Notes: generated by a model from the sequence alone, not told the origin. 12,734 nt of DNA from Bacteroidales bacterium (GCA_007132395.1 SLOR01000236.1:1-12734), one strand, 5' to 3'. Counted from the stretch's first letter, positions 1 through 7,405 are shown. Translations and numbers: made by a program.

Positions 1-702
1 CAGGGAAGAAAAAGGGGTGTGCCCGTTAAGGAAACCCATATCGTTAAGTTTCAGCAACTGCGCATCGATGGTGCGGTGTATTTCAATAACATTATCTTCC
101 AACCCCGCAATACGTGTACAGGCGCGGGTAGCCTCACGTGGGTTGATGACAAGTGCAGCGGAATTCTTAAAACCCTTTGCCAGCAGCCTTAGGCTTACCA
201 CAGAGTCTTTTCCACCCCCCACGGGAATAATCATTTCATCTTTTAAATCTGTGGAATGAGGCTGGTCGGCAACAGTTGCATCCTTCAAAAAAGAAAAATG
301 CATAAAATCCTCCTCTGTGGCCTGTATGCCATTGAGGTAAAAGAATTCGCCCAAACCATGAAAGTAGAGCTTCTTCCACCATTGCTGCTGCTGCTCATTC
401 AGGCCAAATGGCTTTACCACAACACGGGGAGCACAGGCAGCCTTCCAGTAGCTTACCAGCTCAACCATTCCAATGTGAAAAGCCAGTGTATCCAGCATCG
501 ATGCAGGCACTGAAGCCCTTTCCGACTTGTTGATCTTAAAGGTATGCCGTGGGCGGAAATGGAAATCATTATTCAAATGAAAATGAAACTCCAGCCGTAA
601 GGCGTTGTCATCCATTTCCCACGAAAAACTTTCGTAGGAAAACTCCGGATATTTCCCTCTCAGTGCATCATACTTATTTTGATTGTGGCTTATTTCGGAC
701 AT
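1..702 (-). CDS. MurL-like PP-loop protein (possible UDP-MurNAc-L-Ala-L-Glu epimerase), 3' part missing
   Basis: The reading frame is open for 234 codons from an ATG at 700-702 and runs off the left edge, so only the N-terminal half is present. No other ATG lies between this one and the upstream in-frame stop near 769-771. The N-terminal part (about residues 1-150) contains HIGMVELVSYWKAACAPRV and a GLGEFFYLNG segment. A nucleotide-binding loop follows at residues 159-167 (IPVGGGKDS), which is a variant of the PP-loop SGGxDS motif. NGHTPF occurs at 226-231. This order resembles, from memory, the MurL family, which uses ATP to epimerise the terminal L-Glu of UDP-MurNAc-L-Ala-L-Glu to D-Glu in the cytoplasm. 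The family match is fairly convincing, but the substrate is inferred. Another PP-loop adenylating enzyme is the alternative. It is transcribed divergently from yqgE. Confidence 0.6.
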   Translation of the reverse strand, partial: MSEISHNQNKYDALRGKYPEFSYESFSWEMDDNALRLEFHFHLNNDFHFRPRHTFKINKSERASVPASMLDTLAFHIGMVELVSYWKAACAPRVVVKPFGLNEQQQQWWKKLYFHGLGEFFYLNGIQATEEDFMHFSFLKDATVADQPHSTDLKDEMIIPVGGGKDSVVSLRLLAKGFKNSAALVINPREATRACTRIAGLEDNVIEIHRTIDAQLLKLNDMGFLNGHTPFSSL

Positions 703-751
703 CTGAACAATGATATTATATTTGTTGTTGGAACAGTTGAATGGCAAAGTG

Positions 752-759
752 CAAAGATA
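752..759 (-). promoter_or_regulatory. Candidate -7 box for the MurL-like gene
   Basis: Read on the minus strand these bases are TATCTTTG, a full match to the Bacteroidota -7 consensus TAnnTTTG. They lie about 50 bases ahead of the ATG at 702, in the 109-base gap shared with the divergent yqgE. No good -33 TTTG stands at the usual 19-base spacing, so support rests on the -7 element alone. Confidence 0.3.
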
Positions 760-811
760 AAGCTTTAATCATTCTATGCCTGCTACAGGCTTGTTTCAAT
801 GCAATTAAGTA

Positions 812-1399
812 ATGCACCACAAAGAAAACCTCCATATGTCCCGAAAAATAAAACCCTCACAAGGAAGACTTCTTATAAGCGAACCTGCGCTGCGCGATTT
901 TTATTTCAGCAGAAGCATCGTATTGCTTGTAGAGCACACCGCAGAAGAAGGTACTTTTGGGCTGATTATCAACAAACCTATTAACCTGAAGCTAAACGAG
1001 GTAGTAAAGGATTTCCCGCAAAATGAGTTCCCCCTGTACCTGGGAGGGCCGGTACATCCTGAGCGGCTGTTTTACCTGCACACCCTGGGAGAACAATTAC
1101 CCGGAAGCATACACGTTTTTGGAAATATTTACTGGGGCGGTGACATACAAAGACTTATGGAAATGATTGACCTGAACATGGTAAGTCGTAACCAGGTAAA
1201 ATTTTTTATAGGCTATTCCGGCTGGGACGCCGGACAGCTGAACAAGGAAATGGAAGAAAAATCCTGGATTGTTACCCAGGCCACAGCAAGAGGTGTTCTC
1301 TCCAACAACCCAAAGGATATGTGGGGCAATATTTTAAAAAAGCTGGGGAATGATTATGCCATATGGGCAAACTTCCCCGCCGATCCCATCCTCAATTAG
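812..1399 (+). CDS. yqgE: YqgE/AlgH family protein (UPF0301)
   Basis: This 195-residue protein matches the YqgE/AlgH (DUF179, UPF0301) family across its length. Visible landmarks are GRLLISEPALRDFYFSRS near the start, FGLIINKP, the YLGGPV turn, IYWGGD, FFIGYSGWDAGQL, and the closing NFPADPILN typical of Bacteroidota members. Its biochemical role is unsettled; the Pseudomonas name AlgH comes from alginate regulation, and no enzymatic activity is established. It is predicted to be soluble and cytoplasmic, with no signal peptide or membrane segment. The start is ambiguous. ATG at 812 gives an N-terminal lead comparable to other Bacteroidota homologs, whereas an in-frame ATG at 836 gives MSRKIKPSQGR and trims eight residues. 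Neither has a clear Shine-Dalgarno. It converges on the next gene with only 10 bases between the stops. Confidence 0.93.
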   Translation: MHHKENLHMSRKIKPSQGRLLISEPALRDFYFSRSIVLLVEHTAEEGTFGLIINKPINLKLNEVVKDFPQNEFPLYLGGPVHPERLFYLHTLGEQLPGSIHVFGNIYWGGDIQRLMEMIDLNMVSRNQVKFFIGYSGWDAGQLNKEMEEKSWIVTQATARGVLSNNPKDMWGNILKKLGNDYAIWANFPADPILN

Positions 1400-1409
1400 T
1401 ATTTACTGC

Positions 1410-2246
1410 TTACTCCGCCATCTTTTCAAGGTCCTCGGCAAGCAATGCGTCGGGGTTTTGCCGGTCAATATCATGAGCCGCTGAGTAAAGAATTCTTCCA
1501 TCTTTGGCGGCAATGATAAATTTCCAGCATTTTTTGCCATCATTAGGCATAGTATCTTCGGGTCCGATTTTATGCAACAGCGCTACATCACCCCTGTCGT
1601 TATCAATGGCTTCTGCAATTTCTTCACGGGTGACAATGCGCACGGGGTAAGGATAAAATCTTCTGATTTTTTCCAGAGTGTTAATGTTAGCGGCAAGCTC
1701 TTCTTCCAGCAGCCAAAGCTCCATGGTTTTCAAGGCCTCATCTTTAACATTGAAAAACCTGCTCAGGCGCAGTCGTGGGGTGTTTGCCTGCCCAATGGCA
1801 TAGGTTTGCATAAACTTTACAAAAGCACCCATTTTGTAATAATAGCCCGCTTTGTTTACATCGCGGTAAGCCAGGGGCACAGAGCCCAGGTCGGGCATAC
1901 TTTCAAAATCGCGCTTTCTGTCGCCCATTACAAAGTTGATAAACTCATAAACCTCTTCCAGATTTCGTTGCTTTATATCTGCAAAAATCATAAACGACTT
2001 ATCCGGGTCGGTGCGCATGCGTTCAAACTCAGAAAAAGTGATAACCTCCCAGGGGGTTAAATGCCAGTGCTTCTCCATAGCACTTTGCAAGTGCTGATTA
2101 AACTGAGAGAAAGGGTCGCGGTCTTCCACCACGTAAGTTGTACTTTCATAAAACCGCTGCACGTCGCGCCGGCGGGCCGGACGCACCTGGGCTACAAGTT
2201 CGCTAAGCAATAATGCAAGTACAACAAAGGATACAAGTCGTTTCAT
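1410..2246 (-). CDS. Exported protein of unknown function
   Basis: I do not recognise this family by name. From the ATG at 2246 it encodes 278 residues beginning MKRLVSFVVLALLLSELVAQ, a classic signal peptide with a likely cut after AQ, so the protein is probably exported. An ATG at 2270 adds eight residues ahead of the signal and is less likely. No lipobox cysteine follows the signal, arguing against a lipoprotein. The mature protein is polar and mostly helical in appearance. It has a conserved-looking block around HWHLTPWEVITFSEFE, then FMIFADIK, and a C-terminal segment with CWKFIIAAKDGRILYSAAHD. That last block loosely recalls Bacteroidota secreted proteins that carry a 'YW.ITP.E' motif, a resemblance drawn from memory only. 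There are no obvious catalytic motifs. It stands alone, convergent with yqgE and divergent from the histidine kinase. Confidence 0.85.
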   Translation of the reverse strand: MKRLVSFVVLALLLSELVAQVRPARRRDVQRFYESTTYVVEDRDPFSQFNQHLQSAMEKHWHLTPWEVITFSEFERMRTDPDKSFMIFADIKQRNLEEVYEFINFVMGDRKRDFESMPDLGSVPLAYRDVNKAGYYYKMGAFVKFMQTYAIGQANTPRLRLSRFFNVKDEALKTMELWLLEEELAANINTLEKIRRFYPYPVRIVTREEIAEAIDNDRGDVALLHKIGPEDTMPNDGKKCWKFIIAAKDGRILYSAAHDIDRQNPDALLAEDLEKMAE

Positions 2247-2298
2247 AATCTGATTTTTTGCGTTGAACATCTGCTAGATGCAGTGAGTAAATACTTGG

Positions 2299-2320
2299 TA
2301 AAGTTACATAATGCCGGCAT
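2299..2320 (-). promoter_or_regulatory. Weak -7 box with adjoining 10-base palindrome
   Basis: On the minus strand, 2299-2306 reads TAACTTTA, which is one base off TAnnTTTG, about 53 bases ahead of the ATG at 2246. Just upstream, 2311-2320 is the perfect palindrome ATGCCGGCAT, which would sit in the spacer between the -7 and -33 elements, a common operator position. There is no convincing -33 box. The palindrome is seen directly; its role as an operator is inference. Confidence 0.25.
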
Positions 2321-2424
2321 GTCTATATCCGTAAAACCCCCTAATGGATTCCAACGATATTGCACAAAACACCCGTTTATGCCTTTATCCTCCAAAAAGT
2401 TGCAAAATTGCCCCTTGCAAGATG

Positions 2425-2453
2425 TTGAATTCTACCTTATTTTCCTATTTTTG
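2425..2453 (+). promoter_or_regulatory. Bacteroidota-type promoter for the hybrid histidine kinase
   Basis: A TTG at 2425-2427 (GTTG) is followed after 18 bases by TATTTTTG at 2446-2453, a full match to the TAnnTTTG -7 consensus. Transcription from here would give a leader of about 80 bases before the ATG at 2538. Two copies of TTGCAA (2400-2405 and 2415-2420, the second within the palindrome CTTGCAAG) lie immediately upstream of the -33 element and could bind a regulator. The rest of the 291-base gap from 2247 to 2537 shows no convincing gene. Confidence 0.5.
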
Positions 2454-2537
2454 TGATACGACAATATTTTTTAAAACCAATCCAAGGCATGGGGGGCAAG
2501 GGAAATCCTCTAAGCACTCAACAAGTTAAAAAGCTTC

Positions 2538-5500
2538 ATGCATCTGAATAACACCTCATTATCCTTGTTTTTGAAAAAGATAACAGGATCAAACTTCGGC
2601 GCCGGGAACAAAAAGAATAAATCTGTTAACCTCTCCCCCTCCTCTGAATTACTGAACACAATTTCAGTTCCGGTTCTCCTGCTGAATAAGGACTTCAGGA
2701 TAGAATACGCCAGTACTGCCATGGCTACCCTTTTGGATGCAGAAGCAGACGAGCTGGAAGGCAGAAGCCTTGATGAGGCATTCCCGGGCGAAGCTGCATC
2801 TAATATCCGTCAGGCCTGTACAGAAGTTTTTGAAAACGCTACTGCACGAACCCTGGAAATCCCCCTTTCAACCAACAGTAAAAAGAAAAAAACCCTCCGC
2901 ATAGAATTGACCTCCCAATACGGTGCAGCAAAAAAACCGCGGAGTATAATTTGCAAATTTGAGGATATAAGCCTGCAGAAAGCCACTCAAAAGGCATTGC
3001 AGGAAAGTGAAGACAAATTCCGCATCATCGCACAAACCTCCAACGATATTGTATGGCACCTCGACAGGAATCTGTGCTTTACCTACATAAGCCCCACCGA
3101 CGAACGCATACGCGGTTTTTCATCCCAGGAGGTAATAGGAAAATCTTTCAGTATTTTCATCAAACCTAAAGCATTACAACAAATCAGGCGCATCAATGCC
3201 TTGTTTAATAAAAATAAAAAACCGAATGTTCACAGTGCTTCTTCGCCCATCGAGATCGAAGTGTATTGCAAGAACGGACAATGGATTTGGTGTGAACTTA
3301 CCATTATACCGTCATACTCGGCAGAGGGATTATTTACCGGCTACCATGGCATTGCACGCGATATCACCCAGCAAAAGCAGGTTGAAAAACAGATAAAGGA
3401 AAGTGAAGCTTTTCGCCGCAGGGTATTTACAAGTTCACGCACTGCAATAGGAATTTTAAATGCTGATGGCTCACGTATCATAGACTGCAACCCGGCCGCA
3501 TTAGAGTTGTACGGTTTTTCGTCCAAAGAAGCATTTCTGGAAAGTTCAGTAAAAAACACCTCTCCGGAATATCAGCCCGATAGCGTTTTATCGGCAAAAA
3601 AGGCAAGACAGTATTTGCATGAAGCCATTACCCACGGCAGTGTGGTGTTTGAATGGCAACACCAGAGGCCGGAAGGGGAATTATGGGATGCGGAAGTACA
3701 ACTGATCTCTTTTCAATCGGGAGGAGAAAAATACCTGCAATACACAGCAACAGATATTACCGAACGAAAAAAAACGGTAAAAGCCCTTGAGGAGAGTGAG
3801 TCGCGGCTGAAGTTGTCGCTTAAGGTAAACAACGCATCACTGTTTACCAACAACTTCCAGACCGGCGAAGCAATCAGCAGCCCCGAGCTATATCAGCATC
3901 TGGGTTACGAAACCCATGAAATCCCCAAAACCATACCTGAAGTTACCCGCCTCATGCACCCCGACGATGTGCCCGGGGTAATGGATGCCTTTGCCAGCCA
4001 TGTAAGTGGAGATAAGTCATACTATACTGCAGAGTTCAGGATAAAGGCCAAATCGGGTGAATGGAGATGGATAGATGGAAGCGGTAAAATTGTAGAAAGA
4101 AACAGCAATGGAGACCCGGTACTACTCCTGGGCATATCAAGGGATGTTTCTTCAAGAAAACTGGTAGAAGAAGCCCTTAAAGAAAGTGAAAAGTCCCTCA
4201 ACCGTTCGCAGGAAATTGCCCATGTGGGAAGCTGGATAAAAGATGAAGTAACGGGCAAACTCACCTGGTCGGATCAGCTTTACAGAATCCTGGGGTTGAA
4301 AGTGAATGAATGTAAGCCCCGGTTCAGAAACTTCCTGGCACAGGTACACCCCGACGACAAAACCCTGGTACTGCGGGCGCACGAACAATCGCAACAACAA
4401 CTGCTCGACACTTCAGAAATTGAACACAGGATATTGCTCAAAAGCACAGACGAAGTAAGGTTTGTAGTCCAGAAATGGGTGCATGAACGCGACGGCAACA
4501 ATAAAATAATTAAAACAGCAGGGGTAATACAAGATATAACCGAACGCAAAAAAACCGAAAACCAGCTCAGGAAAAGTGAAGAAAGCTACAGGTTGATTTT
4601 CGAGAAAGCTCCTATTGGGGTTTTCCACCTGAACACCAATGGAGAAATTACCGATTGTAATAACCTTTTCACAAAAATTACCGGAATTACCGCCAAAGAA
4701 ACCGACGGAGGGAATTCACTCGTATTGAACAACCCTGAAATACATAAACGATTTAAGGATGTCCTCAGGGGCGCTCATGTTTCCTGGGAGGGTAATTTTA
4801 CGGCACCGGCATCCGGCAACGAATTGCCCGTGAGGGTATTAATGTCGCCGGTTATCAACAACCTTGGCAAAGCCGAAGGCTGTATTGGGCTCATTGAGGA
4901 CCGCAGCGCACTGTTGCGCAAGGCAGCCCTTGAAAAACAAGTGGCTGTGGCTAAGGAATCTGTTAAGTTCAAACAGAATTTCCTTGCCAACATGAGTCAT
5001 GAAATCCGCACTCCACTTACCGGAATCATGGGCATGATTGAAGTGTTCGAAAAAACCGGACTCAGCAATAATCAGCTTGAATATCTCAATATTCTCAAAA
5101 ATACAAGTGAAAACCTGATGGAGGTAATCAACCAGGTGCTTGATTTCTCCAAAATTGAAGCAGGAAAAGTAAGCCTTAAGTTTTCTGAATTTACCCTTGA
5201 GGAACTTTTTAACAGTTCGCAAAAATTCTTCGGAAGCATTTGCCATAAACCTGTGGCATTTCAAACCCTTATCGATAAAAATCTACCCAGGTATATCACC
5301 GCCGACAAAAATCGCATATCTCAGGTAATCAATAATTTGCTGGTAAACGCGGTAAAATTTACCGATGAGGGCAAAATTAGTGTAACGGCATCGCTGGAAG
5401 CATGGAAAAGAGAAAGCTCAAACAATGGCCTGTTTGAGAAAAATACTGACCTTGTAAAAGTCCGAATTGAGGTAAAGGATACGGGCATCGGCATTTGTGA

Positions 5501-6104
5501 GGAAAAACAAAAAGAACTCTTCACCCCTTTTGCACAGGCAGATCAGGACGACCGACGCAATTCTGAAGGCACAGGGCTCGGACTATCCATTTGCAAACAA
5601 TTGGTGGAACTGCACCATGGAGAGATCGGAACTGAAAGCAAAACCGGCATGGGAAGTACTTTCTGGTTTACATTTATCGCCCGACCCGAAGCAGAAGAAA
5701 AGGAAAGAGAAGAAGAAAATTCCTACCCGGATAATTTCTCCGGAAAAACACTCCGGATCTTACTGGCCGAAGACAAAAAAATCAACCAGAAAGTAATTTC
5801 TCTTATGCTTTCGTATATGGGTCATGAGGTGAGCATTGCCCCCGATGGGCAACAAGCCGTGGAGATGTTTTCTCCGGGGAGCTTCGACCTTATCCTGATG
5901 GATATCCAGATGCCTGTCATGGATGGCATTACTGCCACCCAGAAACTCAAAAGACTCTATTCCAACCTTCCTCCCATCGTTGGCCTCAGCGCCAATGCTT
6001 TTGAAGGCGACAGGGAGAAGTATATGAGTAAGGGTATGGATGAATACCTTACCAAGCCGGTAAAAAATGAAGACTTTAAAAGAATATTCAGCCGCCTCTT
6101 TTAG
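2538..6104 (+). CDS. Soluble hybrid sensor histidine kinase with six PAS domains and a C-terminal receiver
   Basis: This 1188-residue protein should sense signals through PAS domains, autophosphorylate, and pass phosphate to its own receiver. Six PAS units occupy roughly residues 36-150, 158-278, 290-410, 417-538, 550-668 and 680-795. Units 4 and 5 carry the HPDD motif of the PAS_3 subtype, and several end in the linker DITERKK followed by a short SE-containing helix. The HisKA domain has the phosphoacceptor His821 in MSHEIRTPL. The ATPase domain shows the N-box (NNLLVNAVKFT from residue 932), G1 DTGIG (981-985) and G2 GTGLGLS (1011-1017). The receiver has Glu1078/Asp1079, phosphoacceptor Asp1122 in LMDIQMP, and Lys1173. 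All key residues are intact. No signal peptide or membrane segment is visible, so the ligand is probably intracellular or diffusible. No response regulator or Hpt gene is adjacent, so its phosphorelay partner and target are unknown. Confidence 0.97.
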   Translation: MHLNNTSLSLFLKKITGSNFGAGNKKNKSVNLSPSSELLNTISVPVLLLNKDFRIEYASTAMATLLDAEADELEGRSLDEAFPGEAASNIRQACTEVFENATARTLEIPLSTNSKKKKTLRIELTSQYGAAKKPRSIICKFEDISLQKATQKALQESEDKFRIIAQTSNDIVWHLDRNLCFTYISPTDERIRGFSSQEVIGKSFSIFIKPKALQQIRRINALFNKNKKPNVHSASSPIEIEVYCKNGQWIWCELTIIPSYSAEGLFTGYHGIARDITQQKQVEKQIKESEAFRRRVFTSSRTAIGILNADGSRIIDCNPAALELYGFSSKEAFLESSVKNTSPEYQPDSVLSAKKARQYLHEAITHGSVVFEWQHQRPEGELWDAEVQLISFQSGGEKYLQYTATDITERKKTVKALEESESRLKLSLKVNNASLFTNNFQTGEAISSPELYQHLGYETHEIPKTIPEVTRLMHPDDVPGVMDAFASHVSGDKSYYTAEFRIKAKSGEWRWIDGSGKIVERNSNGDPVLLLGISRDVSSRKLVEEALKESEKSLNRSQEIAHVGSWIKDEVTGKLTWSDQLYRILGLKVNECKPRFRNFLAQVHPDDKTLVLRAHEQSQQQLLDTSEIEHRILLKSTDEVRFVVQKWVHERDGNNKIIKTAGVIQDITERKKTENQLRKSEESYRLIFEKAPIGVFHLNTNGEITDCNNLFTKITGITAKETDGGNSLVLNNPEIHKRFKDVLRGAHVSWEGNFTAPASGNELPVRVLMSPVINNLGKAEGCIGLIEDRSALLRKAALEKQVAVAKESVKFKQNFLANMSHEIRTPLTGIMGMIEVFEKTGLSNNQLEYLNILKNTSENLMEVINQVLDFSKIEAGKVSLKFSEFTLEELFNSSQKFFGSICHKPVAFQTLIDKNLPRYITADKNRISQVINNLLVNAVKFTDEGKISVTASLEAWKRESSNNGLFEKNTDLVKVRIEVKDTGIGICEEKQKELFTPFAQADQDDRRNSEGTGLGLSICKQLVELHHGEIGTESKTGMGSTFWFTFIARPEAEEKEREEENSYPDNFSGKTLRILLAEDKKINQKVISLMLSYMGHEVSIAPDGQQAVEMFSPGSFDLILMDIQMPVMDGITATQKLKRLYSNLPPIVGLSANAFEGDREKYMSKGMDEYLTKPVKNEDFKRIFSRLF

Positions 6105-6213
6105 TCGTAAACCCTGAAGATGCTCGCCAGGTGCAATAAACCCTGAGGGATGCCGTTTTGCATTAGAATTGTTTACAGCCGCATTCGCAGGCAACTGAAC
6201 TCCCCTTCAGCTC

Positions 6214-6288
6214 CCGGCAAATGCATACCAGGGCAATAAGCCGGCAAGCTGGTACAATCATTGCCGGTATTACTGTCCTAAAAAGGAG
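6214..6288 (+). promoter_or_regulatory. Structured leader with competing inverted repeats ahead of the NlpC/P60 gene
   Basis: Several mutually exclusive pairings are visible here. CCGGCAA occurs at 6214-6220 and again at 6241-6247, and both can pair with TTGCCGG at 6261-6267. TACCAG (6226-6231) can pair with CTGGTA (6249-6254). TACC plus GGCAAT (6226-6237, with AG bulged) can pair with ATTGCC plus GGTA (6260-6269), giving ten base pairs that end 13 bases before the Shine-Dalgarno. There is no following T-run, so a simple terminator is unlikely. A translational or ligand-responsive switch is possible but inferred. I do not recognise a known riboswitch class. The upstream part of the gap also holds a 10-base direct repeat, TAAACCCTGA, at 6108-6117 and 6137-6146. 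Confidence 0.35.
6283..6288 (+). promoter_or_regulatory. Strong Shine-Dalgarno that fixes the NlpC/P60 start
   Basis: AAGGAG lies seven bases before the ATG at 6296, which is ideal spacing. It decides in favour of that start over an in-frame ATG at 6221 and another at 6332. The other genes in this window lack so strong a site, in line with the usual weak use of Shine-Dalgarno sequences in Bacteroidota. Confidence 0.7.
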
Positions 6289-6295
6289 TACTATT

Positions 6296-6856
6296 ATGCA
6301 TAACGGGGATTTAAAGCACAACAAACGAATCATGAAAATCATCCTCTCCATCATGGCCATACCCCTGGTGATGGCATTGCTGCTTTCGCCCCCCGCGGAA
6401 TCTGTTGATGATATTGACATAAAGCCCGACTCAACACTCATTGAAGGCTACCTGTTCTACCGCAATCATGGCATTGATTTTTCTTACCGCAGCCGCATTG
6501 TTTTATTCAACACGCTCTTTCCATACATGGGCACCCCTCACAGAAGCAGGGCCGGCAGAGACGGGCTGGACTGTTCCGGGCTGGTAAGGACGGTTTACAA
6601 CCAGGCATTTGAACTCAACCTCAAAGGGAGTTCGCGCGATATATTCAGAATGGTGCAGGAAATTGAAGTACATGAATTACAAGAGGCCGACCTGTTGTTT
6701 TTCAAAATCAACAGCACGCAAATCAATCACGTAGGCATTTACCTGGGCAACAACAAGTTCGCCCATGCTTCTTCGGTTAACGGAGTAGTGATTAATGATT
6801 TGTCGGAAAGATACTATCAGCAACATTTCTTCAAAGCAGGCCGGCTACCGGTTTAA
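6296..6856 (+). CDS. Exported or membrane-anchored NlpC/P60 cysteine peptidase
   Basis: The 186-residue product should cleave peptide bonds in peptidoglycan stem peptides, as NlpC/P60 (Spr-like) endopeptidases do. A polar N-terminus with several basic residues is followed by a hydrophobic stretch, IILSIMAIPLVMALLL, at about residues 14-29. This acts as a signal peptide or single anchor, and there is no lipobox cysteine. The catalytic domain spans about residues 60-186. The nucleophile is Cys93 in GLDCSGLV, the base is His145 in INHVGIYLG, and the third polar residue is His157 in FAHAS. The domain is compact, with no SH3 or LysM wall-binding module. The start at 6296 follows the Shine-Dalgarno at 6283-6288. 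It lies 191 bases after the kinase gene, behind an inverted-repeat-rich leader. Its stop overlaps that of the convergent shikimate kinase gene. Confidence 0.92.
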   Translation: MHNGDLKHNKRIMKIILSIMAIPLVMALLLSPPAESVDDIDIKPDSTLIEGYLFYRNHGIDFSYRSRIVLFNTLFPYMGTPHRSRAGRDGLDCSGLVRTVYNQAFELNLKGSSRDIFRMVQEIEVHELQEADLLFFKINSTQINHVGIYLGNNKFAHASSVNGVVINDLSERYYQQHFFKAGRLPV

Positions 6857-7365
6857 GGCTCCCCTGCCCCAAACACCAGGGCAATAACATGGGCAGGTTT
6901 AACACTTTCGCCCTTGATGATGCAATGGGCCTGACTGTAGTAGGGTTCACGTTCGAGGAGTTTTTTTTCAATGTAATCTCTCAGTTCTTCTGATCGCAGA
7001 TCCTGCACCAGCGGGCGTATAGCATGGGCATTTTCAAGACGGCACACCAGGCTGGCTACCTGCATCTTCAGATATACACTCACACCTTTCTGGTTGATAA
7101 TCTCTATATTATTACCAAAACAGGGGGCTCCTCCTCCGGTGGCCACTACCGTATTTTTACCGGCATCCAGTTGTTGCAGCAGCGCACTTTCCTGTTCACG
7201 GAAATACGCCTCTCCCTTCTGCCTGAATATTTCGCTTACCGACATCCCTTCCTTCTCCTCCAATACTTTATCCATATCCATAAACTCATAAGATATTTTC
7301 CTGGCGAGCCGTTTGCCCAGGGTGGTTTTTCCACTGCCCATAAATCCTATCAGGAATATTATCAT
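6853..7365 (-). CDS. aroK: Shikimate kinase
   Basis: Shikimate kinase transfers phosphate from ATP to the 3-hydroxyl of shikimate in the cytoplasm, the fifth step of the chorismate pathway to aromatic amino acids. The 170-residue length is normal for the family. The Walker A loop is GFMGSGKTT (residues 7-15). The shikimate-binding acidic pair is Asp30/Asp32 (DMD), followed by Arg56 in AYFREQE and the Gly77-Gly79 triplet (TGGGA). The lid arginine is Arg117 in AIRPL, and Arg139 stands in EREPYY. All expected residues are present, so it should be active. It is a single gene. Its TAA overlaps the TAA of the convergent peptidase gene, the two stops sharing the bases TTAA at 6853-6856. Confidence 0.96.
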   Translation of the reverse strand: MIIFLIGFMGSGKTTLGKRLARKISYEFMDMDKVLEEKEGMSVSEIFRQKGEAYFREQESALLQQLDAGKNTVVATGGGAPCFGNNIEIINQKGVSVYLKMQVASLVCRLENAHAIRPLVQDLRSEELRDYIEKKLLEREPYYSQAHCIIKGESVKPAHVIALVFGAGEP

Positions 7366-7405
7366 TTAAATGCCGTTAATGCTTTTAATACCTCAATTGA
7401 ATTTC

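Noticed and set aside
17..513. Two plus-strand open frames (17-259 and 256-513) at the left edge
   Set aside because: They lie opposite the PP-loop gene, whose minus-strand frame is open throughout and carries recognisable motifs. The plus-strand products have no recognisable domain.
2344..2529. Plus-strand frame of 61 residues before the histidine kinase
   Set aside because: It runs across the predicted kinase promoter, has an unconvincing composition, and has no recognisable motif or ribosome-binding site.
6133..6161. Imperfect hairpin GCAATAAAC...GTTTTGC after the kinase stop, a possible terminator
   Set aside because: The stem is bulged and AT-rich, and no T-run follows. I could not support it as a terminator.
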